From NCBI GenBank assembly GCA_047602055.1, contig JASGIG010000001.1, forward strand, positions 3,534,001 to 3,598,000: a stretch of DNA of 64,000 bases. Direction: 5' to 3'. A program made the translations under genes and the position numbers. Under the pieces are notes generated by a model that had not been told where the DNA came from, searched no databases, and saw only the letters and a program-made list of their open reading frames with translations. Numbering within the stretch: position 1 is the stretch's first letter; the number at the start of each line of letters is the position of its first letter. Below, one piece after another: positions 35,308-44,057 of the stretch. The stretch comes from JAODBQ01 sp047602055 (GTDB lineage Bacteria > Actinomycetota > Acidimicrobiia > Acidimicrobiales > Ilumatobacteraceae).

Positions 35308-36145
35308 TCAACGCACCGCGGCTTCCCGGGCGGCGAGCTCGCGGTCTGCGGCGGCCTGCATGGCGACGACGTCGGGGGTGCGGCCGGTCCACAGGGCCTG
35401 CTGCATCGCCGCCTGGTGGACGAGCATGCCGAGGCCGTCGACGACCTGCGCGCCGACGGCGTCGGCAGCGTCGAGCAGGCCGGTGCGCCGCGGGTGGTAG
35501 ACGATGTCGGCGACGACCTGATCACCGTGCAGCAGCGACGCGTCGAGCGGCAGCTCGCGGGTGCCCATGCCGACGGATGTGGCGTTGACGACGATCTCCG
35601 CCGCGGCGACGTCGGCCGGCTCGCCGACCCGGCCGGTGTCGCCGGCGAGCGCCGCGGCGACCTCGGCGCGCGCCGTGGAACGGTTGACGACGACGACCGC
35701 CGCCGCCCGGTTGCGGGCCAGCGCCTCGACGATCGAGCGGGCCGCGCCGCCGGCACCGAGCACGCACACCGACCGGCCGTCGACGGGATGGCCCGCCGCG
35801 GCGAGCGAGGCGACGAAGCCGTCGCCGTCGGTGCTGTAGCCGGCGAGCCGGCCGTCGCGCAGCGGCACGACCGTGTTCACCGAGCGCAGCGCCGCCGCAG
35901 CCGGGTCGAGGACGTCGACCGCGGCGGCGACGTCGTCCTTGTGCGGCATCGTCACCGACAGGCCGCCGAGCCCCAGCGCCTGCATCGCCGCCAGCGCATG
36001 GGCGGCACCGCCCGGTGCGACGTCGAACGCCGCGTAGACCCAGTCGAGCCCGCGAGGCGAAGCCGGCGTTGTGCAGCGCCGGCGACAGGCTGTGCTCCAC
36101 CGGGTGGCCGATCACCGCGGCCACCCGGGTACGCCCCGTGATCAC
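35308..36145 (-). CDS. aroE: Shikimate 5-dehydrogenase, frameshifted
   Basis: NADPH-dependent shikimate pathway enzyme. The N-terminal segment RVAAVIGHPVEHSLSPALHN (shikimate-binding SLSP) is in one frame up to GFAS; LDWVYAAFDVAPGGAAHALA, MQALGLGGLSVTMPHKDD (catalytic Lys) and the NADP motif CVLGAGGAARSIVEAL, then VNATSVGM, are in another. Deleting one base near 36050 joins them as GFASR-LDWVYAAFDV and gives about 278 residues, normal for AroE. GTG at 36145 overlaps the mltG stop (GTGA). Confidence 0.9.
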
Positions 36146-37380
36146 CCCAGCACGCCGGCCGCCTGGGCCGCCTCGACGTTCGTTTCGTGCTGCTCGTTCG
36201 TCGCCGCGAACACGTGGTGACCATCCTTGTCGCTCTTCACGTAGAACAGGTAGTGGCAGTCGCCTGGGGCGAGTCCGGCGCAGATCGGGTCGCCCTGGCC
36301 GGGGTCGGGGCTGGGGTTGAGCGCCGCCTCGATCGACGCCCGCCCGGGGTTGGCGATCGGCGTCGGCGGCAGCCCCTCGTGCAGGTACGTGTTGTACGGC
36401 GTGTCGAGCGCCTTGAGGTCGGCGAACGAGGCGTTCGGGTCCTGGCCGTAGAACAGCGTCGCGTCGATCTGCAGCGGCATGCCGAACTTCAACCGGTTGT
36501 AGATCACCCGGGCGATCTTCGGGCGGTCGACGTCGAACTTGGCCTCGCGCTCGATCATCGACGCGACCGTCAGCACCTGGTACGCCGAGAAGCCCATCTC
36601 GTAGGCGCGGGCGACGAGCCGCTCCTGCGTGCCGACGCGCTCCATCAACTCGACCATCCGGTTGATGATCTGCGCCGAGGTCTCGGCGTTGGAGACCTGG
36701 TAGGTGTCCGGGAACAGCAAGCCCTCCAACGAGGTCTGGCCCTCGGGCAGGTACTCGCTGGTGACGGTGCCGTCGGTGGCCGTGGTGACGAAGTCGTCGA
36801 CGGTCAGGCGTGGCATCTTGGCGTTGAGCCGCTCCGCCATCTTGTCGATCGTGAAGCCCTCCGGGAAGGTGATCTGCTGGTATGTCGCGCTCGGCGGCGT
36901 GTTGAGGGCGAGCATCACGTTGCCCATGTGGTCGTCGGGGCGGATCTGGTAGTAGCCGGGCGTCAGCTCCAGGCCGTCGTGGTGGTCGACGTACCAGCGG
37001 AACACGCCGGCGTCGGAGATCAGCCCCTCCGCCTGCAGCCGCTCGCTGACCGTCTGCAGCGTGTCGTCGGCGGTGACCGTGAAGCTGCGCGCCGAGCCGG
37101 CGTCGCCGGGCGGGTTGACCTTGCCGATGTACCACAGGCCGACCACCCCGGCAGCGATCACCCCGAAGACCGCCAGCAGCCCGAACGTGTAGGTGATCAG
37201 CTTGGCCTTGCGCGACGAGCGCCGCGGCCGCTCGACGGCGAGCGCATCGCACATCTCCGGGTCGTCCCACGGGTCGTCGTACCACGGCTCGCGGCGATGG
37301 AGGATCCGCTCGCGCTTGGGCGCCATGCGCCGCAGGACCTCGCCGGTCGGGTCCGACGGGTGGTCGTCCAGATCCGTCAC
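36142..37380 (-). CDS. mltG: Endolytic murein transglycosylase
   Basis: Cuts nascent peptidoglycan strands at the membrane, setting glycan length. 412 residues: cytoplasmic acidic/basic N-terminus, one membrane helix (about 61-83, LITYTFGLLAVFGVIAAGVV), a LysM-like part (FTVTADDTLQTVSERLQAEG) and the YceG domain with FPEGFTIDKMAERLN, EGLLFPDTYQV, ASMIEREA containing the catalytic Glu, and YLHEGLPPTPIANPGRASIE. GTG start overlaps the ruvX stop. The ruvX-mltG-aroE order is conserved in actinobacteria. Confidence 0.96.
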   Translation of the reverse strand: MTDLDDHPSDPTGEVLRRMAPKRERILHRREPWYDDPWDDPEMCDALAVERPRRSSRKAKLITYTFGLLAVFGVIAAGVVGLWYIGKVNPPGDAGSARSFTVTADDTLQTVSERLQAEGLISDAGVFRWYVDHHDGLELTPGYYQIRPDDHMGNVMLALNTPPSATYQQITFPEGFTIDKMAERLNAKMPRLTVDDFVTTATDGTVTSEYLPEGQTSLEGLLFPDTYQVSNAETSAQIINRMVELMERVGTQERLVARAYEMGFSAYQVLTVASMIEREAKFDVDRPKIARVIYNRLKFGMPLQIDATLFYGQDPNASFADLKALDTPYNTYLHEGLPPTPIANPGRASIEAALNPSPDPGQGDPICAGLAPGDCHYLFYVKSDKDGHHVFAATNEQHETNVEAAQAAGVLG

Positions 37381-37799
37381 TGCTGGGCCGCCCGCGTATC
37401 GAGCCAGTGCTGGAGGATGACCGCGGCGGCGACCTTGTCGATCACCTTGCGGCGGTCGGGGGCTCGCCGGCCGGCGTCGAGCAGGACGCGGTCAGCCGTG
37501 ACCGTCGAACGGCGCTCGTCGAAGGTGACCACCGGCACGCCGACCACGGTAGCCAAGGCCCTGGCCTCGATCTCGGCAGCAGCGGCCGCGGGGCCCTTCG
37601 AACCGTCCATGTTGAGGGGCAGGCCGACGACGACGAGCTCGGCCTCCTCCTCGCCGACGAGCCGGGTGATCGCCTCGTGGTCGCGCCGGCGCGACCCGCT
37701 GCGCTGCAGCACGGTCAGCGGCGTGGCGATGGTGCCGGAGCGGTCGCTGACGGCGACGCCGACGCGCTTCGACCCGAGATCGAGCCCGAGTGCTCTCAC
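37377..37799 (-). CDS. ruvX: Putative pre-16S rRNA nuclease / Holliday resolvase-like YqgF
   Basis: A 140-residue RNase H-fold protein: LGLDLGSKRVGVAVSDRSGT (first Asp), ELVVVGLPLNMDGSKGPAAA, VVTFDERRSTVTADRVLLDA (Glu) and VIDKVAAAVILQHWLD (last Asp), the complete YqgF pattern. The GTG at 37799 gives the standard length; a longer upstream frame is Arg/Pro-rich and unsupported. The 109 bp to alaS contain one hairpin (37826-37845) of the GACTCGG family. Confidence 0.92.
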   Translation of the reverse strand: MRALGLDLGSKRVGVAVSDRSGTIATPLTVLQRSGSRRRDHEAITRLVGEEEAELVVVGLPLNMDGSKGPAAAAAEIEARALATVVGVPVVTFDERRSTVTADRVLLDAGRRAPDRRKVIDKVAAAVILQHWLDTRAAQQ

Positions 37800-37825
37800 C
37801 GCGCCGCCATCGCTGCCGCCCGCTC

Positions 37826-37845
37826 TCCGAGTTGTGCGACTCGGA
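37826..37845. repeat. Isolated TCCGAGT/ACTCGGA hairpin
   Basis: A perfect 7-bp stem with a 6-nt loop between alaS and ruvX. Its arms match the GACTCGG / CCGAGT words that make up the cluster at 16501-16830. Confidence 0.55.
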
Positions 37846-37908
37846 CGGCAACGCAGCGGGCCGGGTCGGGCATGACGGCGGGGCGCAGGCCGGCGGGCGG
37901 TCAGGTGG

Positions 37909-40536
37909 TCAGGCGGGCTGACGGAACGCGGCGACGGCGTCGGCGGCAATCCGCAGCGCCTCGGGGATCCCCTCGGCGTTCTTGCCGCCGGCCGTGGCGA
38001 TGTCGCCCTTGCCGCCGCCACCGCCGCCGACGGCGCGCGCCGCGTCCTTGATCAGCGCGCCGGCGGACTGCTTCGTGCCGGGCTGGATGGCGGCGACGAG
38101 CGACACGCCGTTCGAGTCCGACGTGCCGACCAGCACGACGACCTCGACACCGGGCTGCTGGCGCACGGCGATGGCCAGGTCGCGCAGGTCGTTCGGCGAC
38201 AGGCCGTCGACGCGCTCGACGACCGCGCCGTCGGTGGCCGCCGCGGCCAGCTCGGCCGCCCGGCCGGACGCGAGGCGCGACCGCAGGGCGCGCACCTCCT
38301 CGTTGAGCGCGGCGATCTCGTCGAGGCGCCGCTGCACGCCGCCGAGCAGGTCGTCGGTCGGCGCGCCGACGAGGCGCGCCGCCTGGTTCACCAGCGACTC
38401 GTCGCGCTGCAGCAGGCGCACGCTGTTCTCACCGGTCACGGCCTCGATGCGCCGCAGGTTCGAGCCGATCGAGCTCTCCGACACCACCTTGATCAGGCCG
38501 ATGTCGCCGGTGGCGCGCACGTGCGTGCCGCCGCAGAGCTCGATGGAGTGGCCGGCCTCCAGGACACGCACGATGTCGCCGTACTTGTCGCCGAAGAAGG
38601 CGATCGCCCCGAGCGCCATCGCCTCGTCCTTGGTGGTCTCGAACGCCCGCACCGGGGCGTTCGTCAGCGTCTCGCCGTTGGCGATGCGCTCGATCTCGGC
38701 GATCTCGTCGTCGGTCAGCGCGGCGTAGTGGCTGAAGTCGAAGCGCAGCCGGTCCGGCCCGACGAGCGAGCCGGCCTGCTTGACGTGCTCGCCGAGCACG
38801 CGGCGCAGCGCGTAGTGCAGGACGTGGGTGCCGGTGTGGTTGCGGCGGATGGCGTTGCGCCGCTCGACGTCGATCGCCGCGCTGACCGCGGTGCCCGGCG
38901 TCAGCTCGCCGGACGTCACCCGGGCGAGGTGGCGGCGCAGCCCGGGCAGGGCGTAGGCGGTGTCGAGGACCTCGGCCGTGCCCGAACCGTCGAGCGCGGC
39001 GATCGTCCCGGTGTCGCCGACCTGACCGCCACCCTCGGCATAGAACGGGGTGCGGTCGAGGAAGATCTCCACGGTCCCGGCATCGACGCCGGGGATCACC
39101 GCGAGGACGCGCGACTCGGTGGTGTCGTCGAAGTAGCCGTGGAACTCGGTGACGCCGAACTGCTCGACGACCTCGCGGTAGGCGTCGAGGCGCTCGTCGT
39201 CGCCGTGGCCGGCGTCCTTGCGGCCGGCCTTGGCCCGCTCGCGCTGGGCGCGCATCGCCGTGTCGAAGCCGACGCCGTCGACCTCGACGCCGCGCTCGCC
39301 GGCGATCTCCTGGGTGAGCTCGAGCGGGAAGCCGTACGTGTCGTGGAGCAGGAACGCCGTGCGCCCCGGCAGCGACGCCTCCCCACCGGCCAGCTCGTCC
39401 TCGAGGATCGTCAGGCCGGTCTTCAGCGTCTGGCGGAAGCGCTCCTCCTCGCGGGTCAGCACACCGACGATGAAGTCCCGGTTCTTGACGACGTCGGGAT
39501 AGGCGTGACCCATGACGTCGATGGCCGTCTCGGCCAGCGTCGGCATCACCAGCTGCTCGGTGCCGAGCAGGTAGGCGTGACGCACGGCGCGGCGGATGAT
39601 CCGCCGCAGCACGTAGCCGCGGCCCTCGTTGCTGGGGAACACGCCGTCGCTGACGAGCATCGTGCTCGACCGGGCGTGCTCGGCCAGGACGCGCATCGAG
39701 AAGCTGGCCCGGTCGGCGTAATCGCCGGCGACGTAGGCCTTGCCGGTGATCGAGCAGGCCTGCTCGATCAGGGGCAGCATCAGGTCGGTCTCCCACAGCG
39801 ACTCGACGCCCTGCAGCACGGTGAGCATCCGCTCCAGCCCGGCGCCGGTGTCGACGGACGGCTTCGGCAGCAGGGCGCGGGACCCGTCGGGCGCCTGGTT
39901 GTACTGCATGAACACCAGGTTCCAGAACTCCATGAACCGCTCGCCGGCGGGGTCGTGCAGCGGGCCGCCGTCGGGCCCGAACGCCGGGCCACGGTCGATG
40001 TGGATCTCGCTGCACGGGCCGCACGGGCCGGTGTCGCCCATCTGCCAGAAGTTGTCCTTGTCGCCGAGGCGCTGGATCCGCTCCATCGGCACGCCGACGG
40101 CGTCGTGCCAGATCTGCTCGGCCTCGTCGTCGCTGTCGTGGACGGTGACCCACAGCCGGTCGCCGTCGAGGCCGAAGCCCTCGGTGCACAGCTCCCAGCT
40201 CCACGGGATGATCTCGTGCTTGAAGTAGTCGCCGAAGCTGAAGTTGCCGAGCATCTCGAAGAACACGAGGTGCCGCGACGTGCGCCCGACGTCGTCGAGG
40301 TCGTTGTGCTTGCCACCGGCGCGGGCGCACTTCTGCGACGACGTCGCCCGCTTGTACGGCGGCACCTCGTCGCCGACGAAGTACGGCTTGAACGGCACCA
40401 TCCCGGCAACCGTGAACAGCACCGTCGGATCGTGCGGGATCAGGCTCGCCGAGGGCACCACCGTGTGGGCGCGGGCCGCGAAGAACTCGATGAAGGCGGA
40501 GCGGAGCTCGTCGGCGGTGCGCGGCGGGGTACCCAT
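37909..40536 (-). CDS. alaS: Alanyl-tRNA synthetase
   Basis: Charges and proofreads tRNA-Ala. 875 residues: class II catalytic core (ELRSAFIEFFAARAHTVVPS, FTVAGMVPFKPYFVGDE, CARAGGKHNDLDDVGRTSRH), tRNA-recognition helices (RGYVLRRIIRRAVRHAYLLG), the editing domain with NHTGTHVLHYALRRVLG and the zinc-binding SIELCGGTHVRATGDIG, and the C-terminal DHHA1 domain ending GGGGGGKGDIATAGGKNAEG. ATG at 40536 is 9 nt from a TAGCAT -10 element shared with the divergent gene. Confidence 0.98.
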   Translation of the reverse strand: MGTPPRTADELRSAFIEFFAARAHTVVPSASLIPHDPTVLFTVAGMVPFKPYFVGDEVPPYKRATSSQKCARAGGKHNDLDDVGRTSRHLVFFEMLGNFSFGDYFKHEIIPWSWELCTEGFGLDGDRLWVTVHDSDDEAEQIWHDAVGVPMERIQRLGDKDNFWQMGDTGPCGPCSEIHIDRGPAFGPDGGPLHDPAGERFMEFWNLVFMQYNQAPDGSRALLPKPSVDTGAGLERMLTVLQGVESLWETDLMLPLIEQACSITGKAYVAGDYADRASFSMRVLAEHARSSTMLVSDGVFPSNEGRGYVLRRIIRRAVRHAYLLGTEQLVMPTLAETAIDVMGHAYPDVVKNRDFIVGVLTREEERFRQTLKTGLTILEDELAGGEASLPGRTAFLLHDTYGFPLELTQEIAGERGVEVDGVGFDTAMRAQRERAKAGRKDAGHGDDERLDAYREVVEQFGVTEFHGYFDDTTESRVLAVIPGVDAGTVEIFLDRTPFYAEGGGQVGDTGTIAALDGSGTAEVLDTAYALPGLRRHLARVTSGELTPGTAVSAAIDVERRNAIRRNHTGTHVLHYALRRVLGEHVKQAGSLVGPDRLRFDFSHYAALTDDEIAEIERIANGETLTNAPVRAFETTKDEAMALGAIAFFGDKYGDIVRVLEAGHSIELCGGTHVRATGDIGLIKVVSESSIGSNLRRIEAVTGENSVRLLQRDESLVNQAARLVGAPTDDLLGGVQRRLDEIAALNEEVRALRSRLASGRAAELAAAATDGAVVERVDGLSPNDLRDLAIAVRQQPGVEVVVLVGTSDSNGVSLVAAIQPGTKQSAGALIKDAARAVGGGGGGKGDIATAGGKNAEGIPEALRIAADAVAAFRQPA

Positions 40537-40545
40537 TGCCTGGCG

Positions 40546-40563
40546 ATGCTACCGAGGTAGCTT
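40546..40563. promoter_or_regulatory. Overlapping divergent leaderless promoters
   Basis: The inverted repeat GCTACC-GA-GGTAGC carries a -10 in each direction: TAGCAT (minus, 40551-40546) 9 nt before the alaS ATG and TAGCTT (plus, 40558-40563) 6 nt before the GTG at 40570. Only 33 bp separate the two genes, so RNA polymerase would compete for the same site. Confidence 0.5.
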
Positions 40564-40569
40564 CGCCGG

Positions 40570-41319
40570 GTGCCCCGAGTTCCCCGTGCCGCCGCGCTGC
40601 GCGACGGTGCCCTCGACCTGCACGAGTGGATCAGCTTCGAGGACGACCACGAGCGGCGCACGTGGGTGATCGACGCCACGTTCCTGCGCTCGCCGTGGAC
40701 GTGCATCTTCGGTCGTGGTTGCAAGGGCGTGCTCGACGGCGACGCCACCGACCTGTCGCAGGGCTGCTGCAGCTACGGCGCGCACTTCATCGACGACGAC
40801 GACCTGCGCGTCGTCACCGAAGCCGCCGGGCGGCTGACGCCCGAGCAGTGGCAGTTCCATCGCAAGGGTCACCGGGGCGGCTACCTCGACACCGAGGACG
40901 ACGCCACGGTCACCCGTCTGGTCGACGGCGCGTGCATCTTCCTCAACCGGCCCGGGTTCGCCCGCGGCGCCGGGTGCGCGCTGCACGTCGCCGCACTCGA
41001 CGCCGGTGAACGGCCGCTCGACTGGAAGCCGGACGTCTGCTGGCAGCTGCCGCTGCGACTGCACGAGACCACCGACGAGCACGGCTACGTCACCTCCACA
41101 CTGCGCGAGTGGAAGCGCCGCGACTGGGGGCCGGGCGGCGACGAGTTCCACTGGTGGTGCACCGAGTCGGCGGAGGCGTTCGTCGGGCGCCGCCCCGTGT
41201 ACCTCGAGCTGCGCGACGAGATCGTCGAGCTGATCGGTGAGCCCGCCTACGAGCGGGTCGTCGCGCTGCTGGAGCGCCCGAAGTGGGTTCCGCTCCCCCA
41301 TCCAGCCGTCCGCCACTGA
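40570..41319 (+). CDS. Conserved Cys-rich protein next to alaS
   Basis: A 249-residue soluble protein. Cysteines are spaced as in a metal or Fe-S site: SPWTCIFGRGCKGVLDG (C44 and C50), DLSQGCCSYGAHF (a Cys pair), DGACIFLNRPGFARGAGCAL and LDWKPDVCWQLPLRL. Similar proteins occur widely in actinobacteria near alaS and carry a YkgJ-like CxxxxC...CC pattern, but no function is established to my knowledge. It begins from a probable leaderless promoter and ends 150 bp before the Hsp70 gene. A metal-binding role is an inference from the cysteine pattern only. Confidence 0.7.
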   Translation: MPRVPRAAALRDGALDLHEWISFEDDHERRTWVIDATFLRSPWTCIFGRGCKGVLDGDATDLSQGCCSYGAHFIDDDDLRVVTEAAGRLTPEQWQFHRKGHRGGYLDTEDDATVTRLVDGACIFLNRPGFARGAGCALHVAALDAGERPLDWKPDVCWQLPLRLHETTDEHGYVTSTLREWKRRDWGPGGDEFHWWCTESAEAFVGRRPVYLELRDEIVELIGEPAYERVVALLERPKWVPLPHPAVRH

Positions 41320-41340
41320 ACCGGTCACTCCCTGACACCG

Positions 41341-41432
41341 GTCCAGCCCCGGCGAACGCGCCGAAGCGCAGCGGGGGCGGCGAGCACGGCAGGCGACCCG
41401 AGCCACCGCGCGGCGACGGGAGCAGGAATGAG
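41341..41432 (+). repeat. Diverged copy of the 27.2-kb repeat upstream of the Hsp70 gene
   Basis: Contains the 20-nt core GGCGGCGAGCACGGCAGGCG and flanking CCGAAGCGCAGCGG, then CGGCGACGGGAGCAGGAATGA, aligning along its length with the minus-strand reading of the 100-nt repeats at 27237. It lies in the same relation to a downstream gene (40 bp before the Hsp70 ATG). Confidence 0.65.
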
Positions 41433-41471
41433 TAACGTCCGCGCCGACTGGGCCGACGAAAGGGTCACGGC

Positions 41472-44039
41472 ATGGCGAGCGGATACCGGCTGGGGGTCGA
41501 CCTCGGCACGACGTACACGGCAGCGGCGATCGAGCGCGACGGTCGCGTCGAGGTGTGCACGCTCGGTGATCGCACGACGATGATCCCGTCGCTGGCGATC
41601 GTCCGCCCGTCCGGCGAGATCGTCGTCGGCGAGGCCGCCGCACGGCGCGCCGCCAGCGAGCCGACGGCGATCGCCCGCGAGTTCAAGCGCCGCCTCGGCG
41701 ACCCCGCGCCGCTCGTGCTCGGCGGTGTCGCCGTCGCCCCGGAGGCGTTGATGGCGGCGGTGTTGCGCCATGTGGTGACGCTGGTCGGCACCCGTGAGGA
41801 TCGCCCGCCGGATCGGGTGGTGCTCAGCCACCCGGCCAGCTACGGCCCGTACAAGACAGGGTTGATGCGCCGCGTCGCCGAGCTGGCCGACGTCGCCGAC
41901 GTCGAGCTCGTCGCCGAGCCGCAGGCGGCGGCGATCTCCTACGCCCAGCGATCGATCATCGAGACCGGGCGGGTGGTCGCCGTCTACGACTTCGGTGGTG
42001 GGACGTTCGACGCCGCGCTCGTGCGGCGCACCGCGACCGGCGGCTTCGACATCGTCGGCCAGCCCGAGGGCATCGAGCGTCTCGGCGGGATCGACCTCGA
42101 CCAGCTGCTGCTGGAGCACGTGCTCGACGCCGCCGGTGCCGGCGCAGCGCTCGACGGTGACGCCGACGACGCCACGCTGGCCGCGCTGGTCGAGCTGCGC
42201 GACCGCTGCCAGACGGCGAAGGAAGCACTGTCGGTCGACCCGGACGCCCGGGTGGCGGTGAACGTCGCCGGCGTCTCGACGGCGATCAAGGTCACTCGCG
42301 ACGACCTGAACGCGATCGCCCGGCCGCGGATCCTGGAGACCGTCGAGGCACTGCAACGAGCGATCCGCAACTCGGGCCTGTCCACCGGCGACATCGACCG
42401 GGTGCTGCTGGTCGGCGGCTCGTCGCGGATCCCGCTCGTCGCCGACACGGTGCGGGCGACGCTGCACCGGCCGGTGGCGGTCGACGCCAACCCGAAGACG
42501 GCGATCTGCGAGGGCGCCGCGCTGCTCCTGACGACCCGGCCGCCGGCGGTCGGCTTCGCCGCGCCGCCGAGCGGCGCCCAGGCACCCGTGGGCGATGACG
42601 ACGCCGGCGCGTCGCCGGTCGGCCCGGCGGTCGCCGGCCTCGCCGGCGCCGGGCTCGGTGCCACTGCCGCCTCGGCGGGGGCTGCCGGCGGCAACGGGTC
42701 GGGGCCGGTCGGCACGGCCGGCGTCGTCGCGCCCGGGCCGAGCGCTCTCGGCGGCTCCGGTGCGCCAACGCCCTCGACGCCACCGCCCAGCCCCGGTGGA
42801 CCCGCTGGACCGCCGACGGCGCCGTACGGGTCGCCCGGACCTGGCGGACCCGGTGGACCGGTCCCGCCGGGCGGGCCACCCCCGCCGCCGGGCTTCGGGA
42901 GCCCGTCGGGCGCGGGTGGCAGCAGCCAGCCACCGCCCGGGACGCCGTCGTTCGTCACCCCGCCGCCGCCGAGCGATCCGGGTACCCCGCCGGCACCGGT
43001 CGGCCCACCACCGGAGCGTCGCCGCCGCGGCCTGCTGATCGGCATCGTCGCCGCCGTCGTGGTCCTGGCGATCGTCGTCGCCGTCGTCGCCCTCGCCGGT
43101 GGTGACGACAAGAAGGCCACCGACTCGACGGAGACCGCCAGCACCCCGGTCACCACGGTCGACACCGAGGCGACCACGTCGCCGACGCCGACCGAGGCGG
43201 TCAGCACGTCGCCCGCCGGGGCCACCGGCCCACCACTGACGGACGCTACGACCACCACCATCGCCGTCACCGTCACGCAGGTCGCCAAGACCGTCTACTT
43301 CGCCGGCTTCCAGATCGACGTCGCCACCGCGACGTTCACGCCGCCGGAGTTCCAGGGTGACGACGGCGAGCTGGTGCTCGACGGCGTCGCCACCAACCTC
43401 ACCGACGGCACCGCCAGCGTCGGCTTCATCGGCATCAACGCCCCGGTCACGCTGCTCGTCGACGGGCTGAGCAACTCGATCAGCCTCCAGGGTGGCGACA
43501 CGCCGCCAGGCGGCAAGGGCAAGCTGACGATGACGGCCGACCTGCCGTCGTTCGATCCCGAGGCAACCGTCGTCGACTTCGGCGGCACCAAGTTCAACGG
43601 CTCGACGATGCCGCTCGGCTCGGCGCCGGTCACGACCACCGCGCCGTCCACGCAGTCGCCGACCGGCTCGGGCACCGCGTCGAGCGGCCTCACCGTGACG
43701 GTCACCGGCGCGACGCTGCAGCCGTTCAGCCCGATGGCCAACGGCGGGGGCGACGTCTCGCCCGCCGAGGCCGGGGAGCTGTACCTCGGCCTGACGGTCC
43801 AGCTGACCTTCAGCGGCTCGATCGACGAGGGCATCTTCACCCCCCTGCTGCAACTGCCCGATGGCACCAGCGTCGGCCCGTTCGACTCGCAGACGTCGCT
43901 GATCCAGCCAGGCGAGACCGCCGACGACTTCTTCGTCTTCCCGGTCCCCGCCCAGACCGCCGGCGACTACGTGTTCAAGTACAACCCAGGCCGCGGCGAG
44001 GTCGGCGAGATCGTCGACGTCCCCTTCACGCTCACCTGA
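41472..44039 (+). CDS. Membrane-anchored Hsp70-family protein with exported C-terminal domain
   Basis: An 855-residue protein of unusual build. Residues 1-360 are a complete Hsp70 ATPase domain: LGVDLGTTYTAAAI (phosphate 1), FKRRLG with the catalytic-region Lys, VVLSHPASYG, VYDFGGGTFDAAL (phosphate 2) and VLLVGGSSRIPLVADTV (adenosine). The DnaK substrate-binding domain is absent. Instead there is a Pro/Gly-rich linker (about 361-515), a stop-transfer RRRR and one membrane helix (about 520-542), a Thr/Ser-rich stalk and an outside beta-rich region with two similar halves (about 610-720 and 735-855; VYFAGFQIDVATATFTPPEF, LTVTVTGATLQPFSPMANGG) resembling DUF4352-type domains. AAAGGG 7 nt before ATG fixes the start. 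Function unknown; a signal or envelope-stress transducer is possible. Confidence 0.85.
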   Translation: MASGYRLGVDLGTTYTAAAIERDGRVEVCTLGDRTTMIPSLAIVRPSGEIVVGEAAARRAASEPTAIAREFKRRLGDPAPLVLGGVAVAPEALMAAVLRHVVTLVGTREDRPPDRVVLSHPASYGPYKTGLMRRVAELADVADVELVAEPQAAAISYAQRSIIETGRVVAVYDFGGGTFDAALVRRTATGGFDIVGQPEGIERLGGIDLDQLLLEHVLDAAGAGAALDGDADDATLAALVELRDRCQTAKEALSVDPDARVAVNVAGVSTAIKVTRDDLNAIARPRILETVEALQRAIRNSGLSTGDIDRVLLVGGSSRIPLVADTVRATLHRPVAVDANPKTAICEGAALLLTTRPPAVGFAAPPSGAQAPVGDDDAGASPVGPAVAGLAGAGLGATAASAGAAGGNGSGPVGTAGVVAPGPSALGGSGAPTPSTPPPSPGGPAGPPTAPYGSPGPGGPGGPVPPGGPPPPPGFGSPSGAGGSSQPPPGTPSFVTPPPPSDPGTPPAPVGPPPERRRRGLLIGIVAAVVVLAIVVAVVALAGGDDKKATDSTETASTPVTTVDTEATTSPTPTEAVSTSPAGATGPPLTDATTTTIAVTVTQVAKTVYFAGFQIDVATATFTPPEFQGDDGELVLDGVATNLTDGTASVGFIGINAPVTLLVDGLSNSISLQGGDTPPGGKGKLTMTADLPSFDPEATVVDFGGTKFNGSTMPLGSAPVTTTAPSTQSPTGSGTASSGLTVTVTGATLQPFSPMANGGGDVSPAEAGELYLGLTVQLTFSGSIDEGIFTPLLQLPDGTSVGPFDSQTSLIQPGETADDFFVFPVPAQTAGDYVFKYNPGRGEVGEIVDVPFTLT

Positions 44040-44057
44040 GCCGCCGCCCCCCGGGCG

